Positions 12,388 to 14,456 of a stretch of DNA of 14,456 bases are shown in pieces. Numbering within the stretch: the stretch's first letter is position 1; every line of letters begins with the position of its first letter. Below the pieces are notes generated by a model. It ran no database searches, was not told the origin of the DNA, and was given only the letters and a program-made list of their open reading frames with translations. Source of the stretch: G039029935 sp039029935 (GTDB taxonomy: Bacteria; Chloroflexota; Anaerolineae; Caldilineales; Caldilineaceae); the NCBI GenBank assembly GCA_039029935.1, contig JBCCFC010000187.1:1-14456 (forward strand), written 5' to 3'. The translations under genes were made by a program, and so were the position numbers.

Positions 12388-13566
12388 ATGAAAACATCAT
12401 ACCAGACCATCGTTATTGGCTGTGGCGGCATTGGCAGTGCTGCCGTTTATTGGCTATCACGTCGCTTAGGTAACGACGTGTTGGGGCTTGAGCAATTTGA
12501 ACTCGGTCATCACAATGGTGGATCGCAGGATCGTTCACGCATTATCCGTTATATCTATCATCTCGATTATTACACATCGCTGATGCCCCATGCCTACGCT
12601 GCATGGGAAGCCGTCTCCGAAGATGCGGGCATCCCTATCATGACCAAGACTGGTGGCGTGATCATGGCTCATGCGGACAGTGAATACGCTGATACCATTC
12701 GTCAATATGGCAACTCCGTCAACGTAGTTAACCGCCCAGGCGAATGGTTGAGCATGGATGAACTGGCCTATCGCTACCCACAATTTCGTTCAGAACGTGA
12801 GCTGACTACCTTCTATCATCCAGACAGTGGACTGGTTGACCCATTGCGAGGCAACGCCTGTCACATCGCTTTGGCACGAGGATATGGCGCAACGGTTTTG
12901 GACAATACACCTGTGTTGAAGATTACATCCCAAAATGACGGGCGTGGGGTACAAGTGCAAACAGATGCAGGTACATTCTCCTGCCAATCACTGGTCATTG
13001 CATCAGGTGCTTGGACCAACAATGTTCTGGCACACTTTTGCACACACATTCCCCTTCGAGTGACCCAAGAGCAAGTGACCTATTATGCCACATCCAATTT
13101 AAAAAAATTTAGTGTGGGTAGCTTCCCCGTCTGGCAATGGAAAGGTGACACCAAAATTTATGGCTTTCCTGTCTATGGTGAGGTTGCGACCAAGGCCGCT
13201 ATCGACGATGAAGGCGCAACTGTCACACCACAGACACGGACATTTGAACCAAACTCTGTGCATGAAGCCCAACTACGCACGTTTGTCGATGAGCTGATTC
13301 CTGGCTATTCAGGACCGACGTTGTATACAAAGACCTGTCTATATACAATGCCTAAAGACCGCAACTTTGTCCTAAGTCCGCTGCCAGAATATCCCAACGT
13401 GTTTGTTGGTGTGGGGGCTGGACATGGCTATAAATTTGCCAGCTTCTTGGGCAAGACGCTGAGTGAGTTGGCAGTGGATGGGGAGACGCCGCATGATATT
13501 GCGCCGTTGTCGATGATGCGTTCTGCTGTTGCGGATGCAGATTACATAGCGAGTTACAAATACTAG
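12388..13566 (+). CDS. Monomeric sarcosine oxidase / N-methyltryptophan oxidase-family flavoenzyme
   Basis: The 392-aa protein has the MSOX-family layout: GCGGIGSA at 11-18 for FAD, R51 and R54 in RSRIIR, Y258 in YGFP, and C317 in KTCLYTMPKDRNF, the Cys to which FAD is covalently attached in this family. K349 in GHGYKF corresponds to the oxygen-activating Lys of MSOX. By hand alignment, the substrate-pocket His269 of Bacillus MSOX appears to be D273 here, so the substrate may not be sarcosine. Family members oxidise N-methyl or secondary amines to an imine with oxygen, giving peroxide. It starts 11 nt after metF with a weak ribosome binding site and is likely co-transcribed. It completes the demethylation gene set. 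Confidence 0.88.
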   Translation: MKTSYQTIVIGCGGIGSAAVYWLSRRLGNDVLGLEQFELGHHNGGSQDRSRIIRYIYHLDYYTSLMPHAYAAWEAVSEDAGIPIMTKTGGVIMAHADSEYADTIRQYGNSVNVVNRPGEWLSMDELAYRYPQFRSERELTTFYHPDSGLVDPLRGNACHIALARGYGATVLDNTPVLKITSQNDGRGVQVQTDAGTFSCQSLVIASGAWTNNVLAHFCTHIPLRVTQEQVTYYATSNLKKFSVGSFPVWQWKGDTKIYGFPVYGEVATKAAIDDEGATVTPQTRTFEPNSVHEAQLRTFVDELIPGYSGPTLYTKTCLYTMPKDRNFVLSPLPEYPNVFVGVGAGHGYKFASFLGKTLSELAVDGETPHDIAPLSMMRSAVADADYIASYKY

Positions 13567-13576
13567 ACATACAACC

Positions 13577-13999
13577 ATGCCAGCAAAAGATATTTATCAT
13601 AAACCATTTCGAAAAGCACTAAAAAAGGACGGATGGAAAATCACCCATGATCCAATGCGTCTCCTATGGGAGCAAAAATCCCTTTTTGTTGATATGGGTG
13701 CAGAGCCAATCATCGCTGCAGAAAAAGAACACCAAAAAATAGCGATAGAAATCAAAACTTTTCAAAATCCAGATGATGTTTACAGTATTCACAATGCTGC
13801 TGGTCAGTATGTCTTCTACCGCTCCATTCTAAGACGGCTACAACCTGACCGGATACTTTATCTTGCGATACCAATACAAGCATTCCAATCCTTATTTGAT
13901 GAAGGTCGCGTTGGTGAAGTGTTATTACGTGATGAGGGCATTCGAGTCATTATTTTTGATCCAGTAAAAAAGGAGATATTACGATGGTTAGAACCGTAG
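13577..13999 (+). CDS. xisH: XisH-family protein (PD-(D/E)XK-like fold)
   Basis: The 140-aa protein opens MPAKDIYHKPFRKALKKDGW and matches XisH, named as a factor needed for fdxN-element excision in heterocystous Anabaena. The core VDMGAEPIIAAEK followed by IAIEIKTF places D39, E58 and K60 as the D...ExK triad of PD-(D/E)XK nucleases. Members are widespread as xisH-xisI pairs in genomes without any fdxN element, so excision is unlikely to be their general role. ATG 13577 is 11 nt after the oxidase stop and lacks a Shine-Dalgarno sequence. The stop is inside xisI. G+C is lower than in the metabolic genes (40% in a 60-nt sample). Confidence 0.9.
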   Translation: MPAKDIYHKPFRKALKKDGWKITHDPMRLLWEQKSLFVDMGAEPIIAAEKEHQKIAIEIKTFQNPDDVYSIHNAAGQYVFYRSILRRLQPDRILYLAIPIQAFQSLFDEGRVGEVLLRDEGIRVIIFDPVKKEILRWLEP

Positions 14000-14307
14000 A
14001 AAAGTCAGAGCAGTACCGACAGATTGTTCAAGGAATGTTGAACCAATATGCACAAATACCTTATGCACATGATGATTTAGCTGATGAAACGATTTTTGAC
14101 AGAGAAGCTGATCGTTATCTGTTATTAACGCTTGGCTGGCAAGGGCAGAGACGTATCAATAACGTTATTTTACATATCGATATTCAAGATGAACAGGTGT
14201 GGATACAATGTAATAATACTGATCAAGATATCGCCAGCGAGCTAGTGGAGAAGGGTATCGCCGTTAGTGATGTTATACTCCCTCGTCCAACAGCGATACT
14301 GCATTAG
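13984..14307 (+). CDS. xisI: XisI-family protein
   Basis: The 107-aa protein aligns with XisI through YRQIVQGMLNQYAQIPYA, DREADRYLLLTLGWQGQRR and HIDIQDEQVWIQCNNTDQDIASELVEKGI. Usual members end in a conserved Arg/Phe-containing tail ahead of FAV; here the end is VILPRPTAILH, shorter and different. AAGGAG (13970-13975) lies 8 nt before ATG 13984, and the gene overlaps xisH by 16 nt, so the two proteins are made together, presumably as a complex. Function is unproven; it is usually regarded as the XisH partner. No separate promoter is seen. Confidence 0.9.
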   Translation: MVRTVEKSEQYRQIVQGMLNQYAQIPYAHDDLADETIFDREADRYLLLTLGWQGQRRINNVILHIDIQDEQVWIQCNNTDQDIASELVEKGIAVSDVILPRPTAILH

Positions 14308-14400
14308 TTAGTGAGAGCAAAATGGCGACAACTTCAGATCAATACTAGGCGACAGTACTAATTTATTTTGCTTACCCATATGCAATAAAAATACTATCAT

Positions 14401-14443
14401 AGAGCGATTCTGTTATCAAAATAAATAGAAACAGAGTCGCTCT
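14401..14443 (+). terminator. Terminator-like hairpin after xisI
   Basis: AGAGCGATTCTGTT (14401-14414) pairs with AACAGAGTCGCTCT (14430-14443) through 14 bp with one G-U pair and a 15-nt AT-rich loop. The following bases (TGTTGACTT) give only a weak T-tract. It is the first strong stem after the last gene on this strand, about 95 nt after the xisI stop, and plausibly ends the transcript. The spacer before it (14308-14400) shows only a GGCGACA direct repeat (14324-14330 and 14348-14354). Confidence 0.5.
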
Positions 14444-14456
14444 TGTTGACTTAATA

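Noticed and set aside
13577..14307. An fdxN-type excision element implied by xisH/xisI
   Set aside because: No XisF-type recombinase, no flanking direct repeats and no nifD/fdxN-like target is present, and xisHI pairs are common outside such elements.

Overview
The window reads as part of a bacterial chromosome carrying a C1 / methylated-amine (betaine, dimethylglycine, sarcosine) catabolic gene cluster. Every supportable gene is on the + strand. I cannot identify the organism from sequence alone. The combination of a non-pyrrolysine MttB homologue, DMGDH-like flavoproteins, a MetV/MetF pair, XisH/XisI and short tandem repeats between genes fits a Chloroflexota-type or cyanobacterium-like genome; this is inference, not proof.

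Layout. Positions 1-334 are a dense non-coding leader. It holds a perfect sigma70-type promoter (84-112), a structured segment ending in a terminator-like hairpin (171-207), a second strong promoter (222-250) and a perfect 11-bp-arm palindrome (271-297). Then come an IclR-family regulator (335-1222) and, overlapping its stop by 8 nt, an MttB-family methyltransferase (1215-2768). Next is an AT-rich accessory block: a family of small paralogous proteins (three whole, one truncated; 2921-4469) leading into a frameshifted HNH endonuclease (4462-4882). The metabolic cluster resumes with two tandem paralogous 814-816 aa flavoproteins with a GcvT half (4899-7343 and 7407-9857). A repeat-rich spacer follows, then a MetV-like cysteine-rich protein (9974-10498). 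A VapBC-type toxin-antitoxin pair (10530-11233) sits between it and MetF (11282-12376). A monomeric sarcosine-oxidase-family flavoenzyme (12388-13566) is followed by xisH-xisI (13577-14307) and a terminator-like hairpin (14401-14443).

How the genes could work together (inference): the MttB homologue removes a methyl group from a quaternary amine such as a betaine. The two DMGDH/SARDH-like enzymes oxidatively demethylate the resulting tertiary and secondary amines and load the formaldehyde-level carbon on tetrahydrofolate. The SoxA-like oxidase provides another N-demethylation or amine-oxidation step. MetV/MetF interconvert methylene- and methyl-tetrahydrofolate. The IclR protein is the probable local regulator. 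The corrinoid protein and its reductive activator expected for an MttB enzyme are not in the window.

The most striking feature is that three unrelated two-part modules, each with a nuclease-type protein (HNH, PIN, PD-(D/E)XK-like) and a small partner, sit co-directionally within or directly after the metabolic gene string. They are visibly AT-richer than the metabolic genes. In 60-nt samples, G+C was 33% in the small-paralogue block, 30% in the antitoxin and 40% in xisH, against 55% in the mttB homologue.
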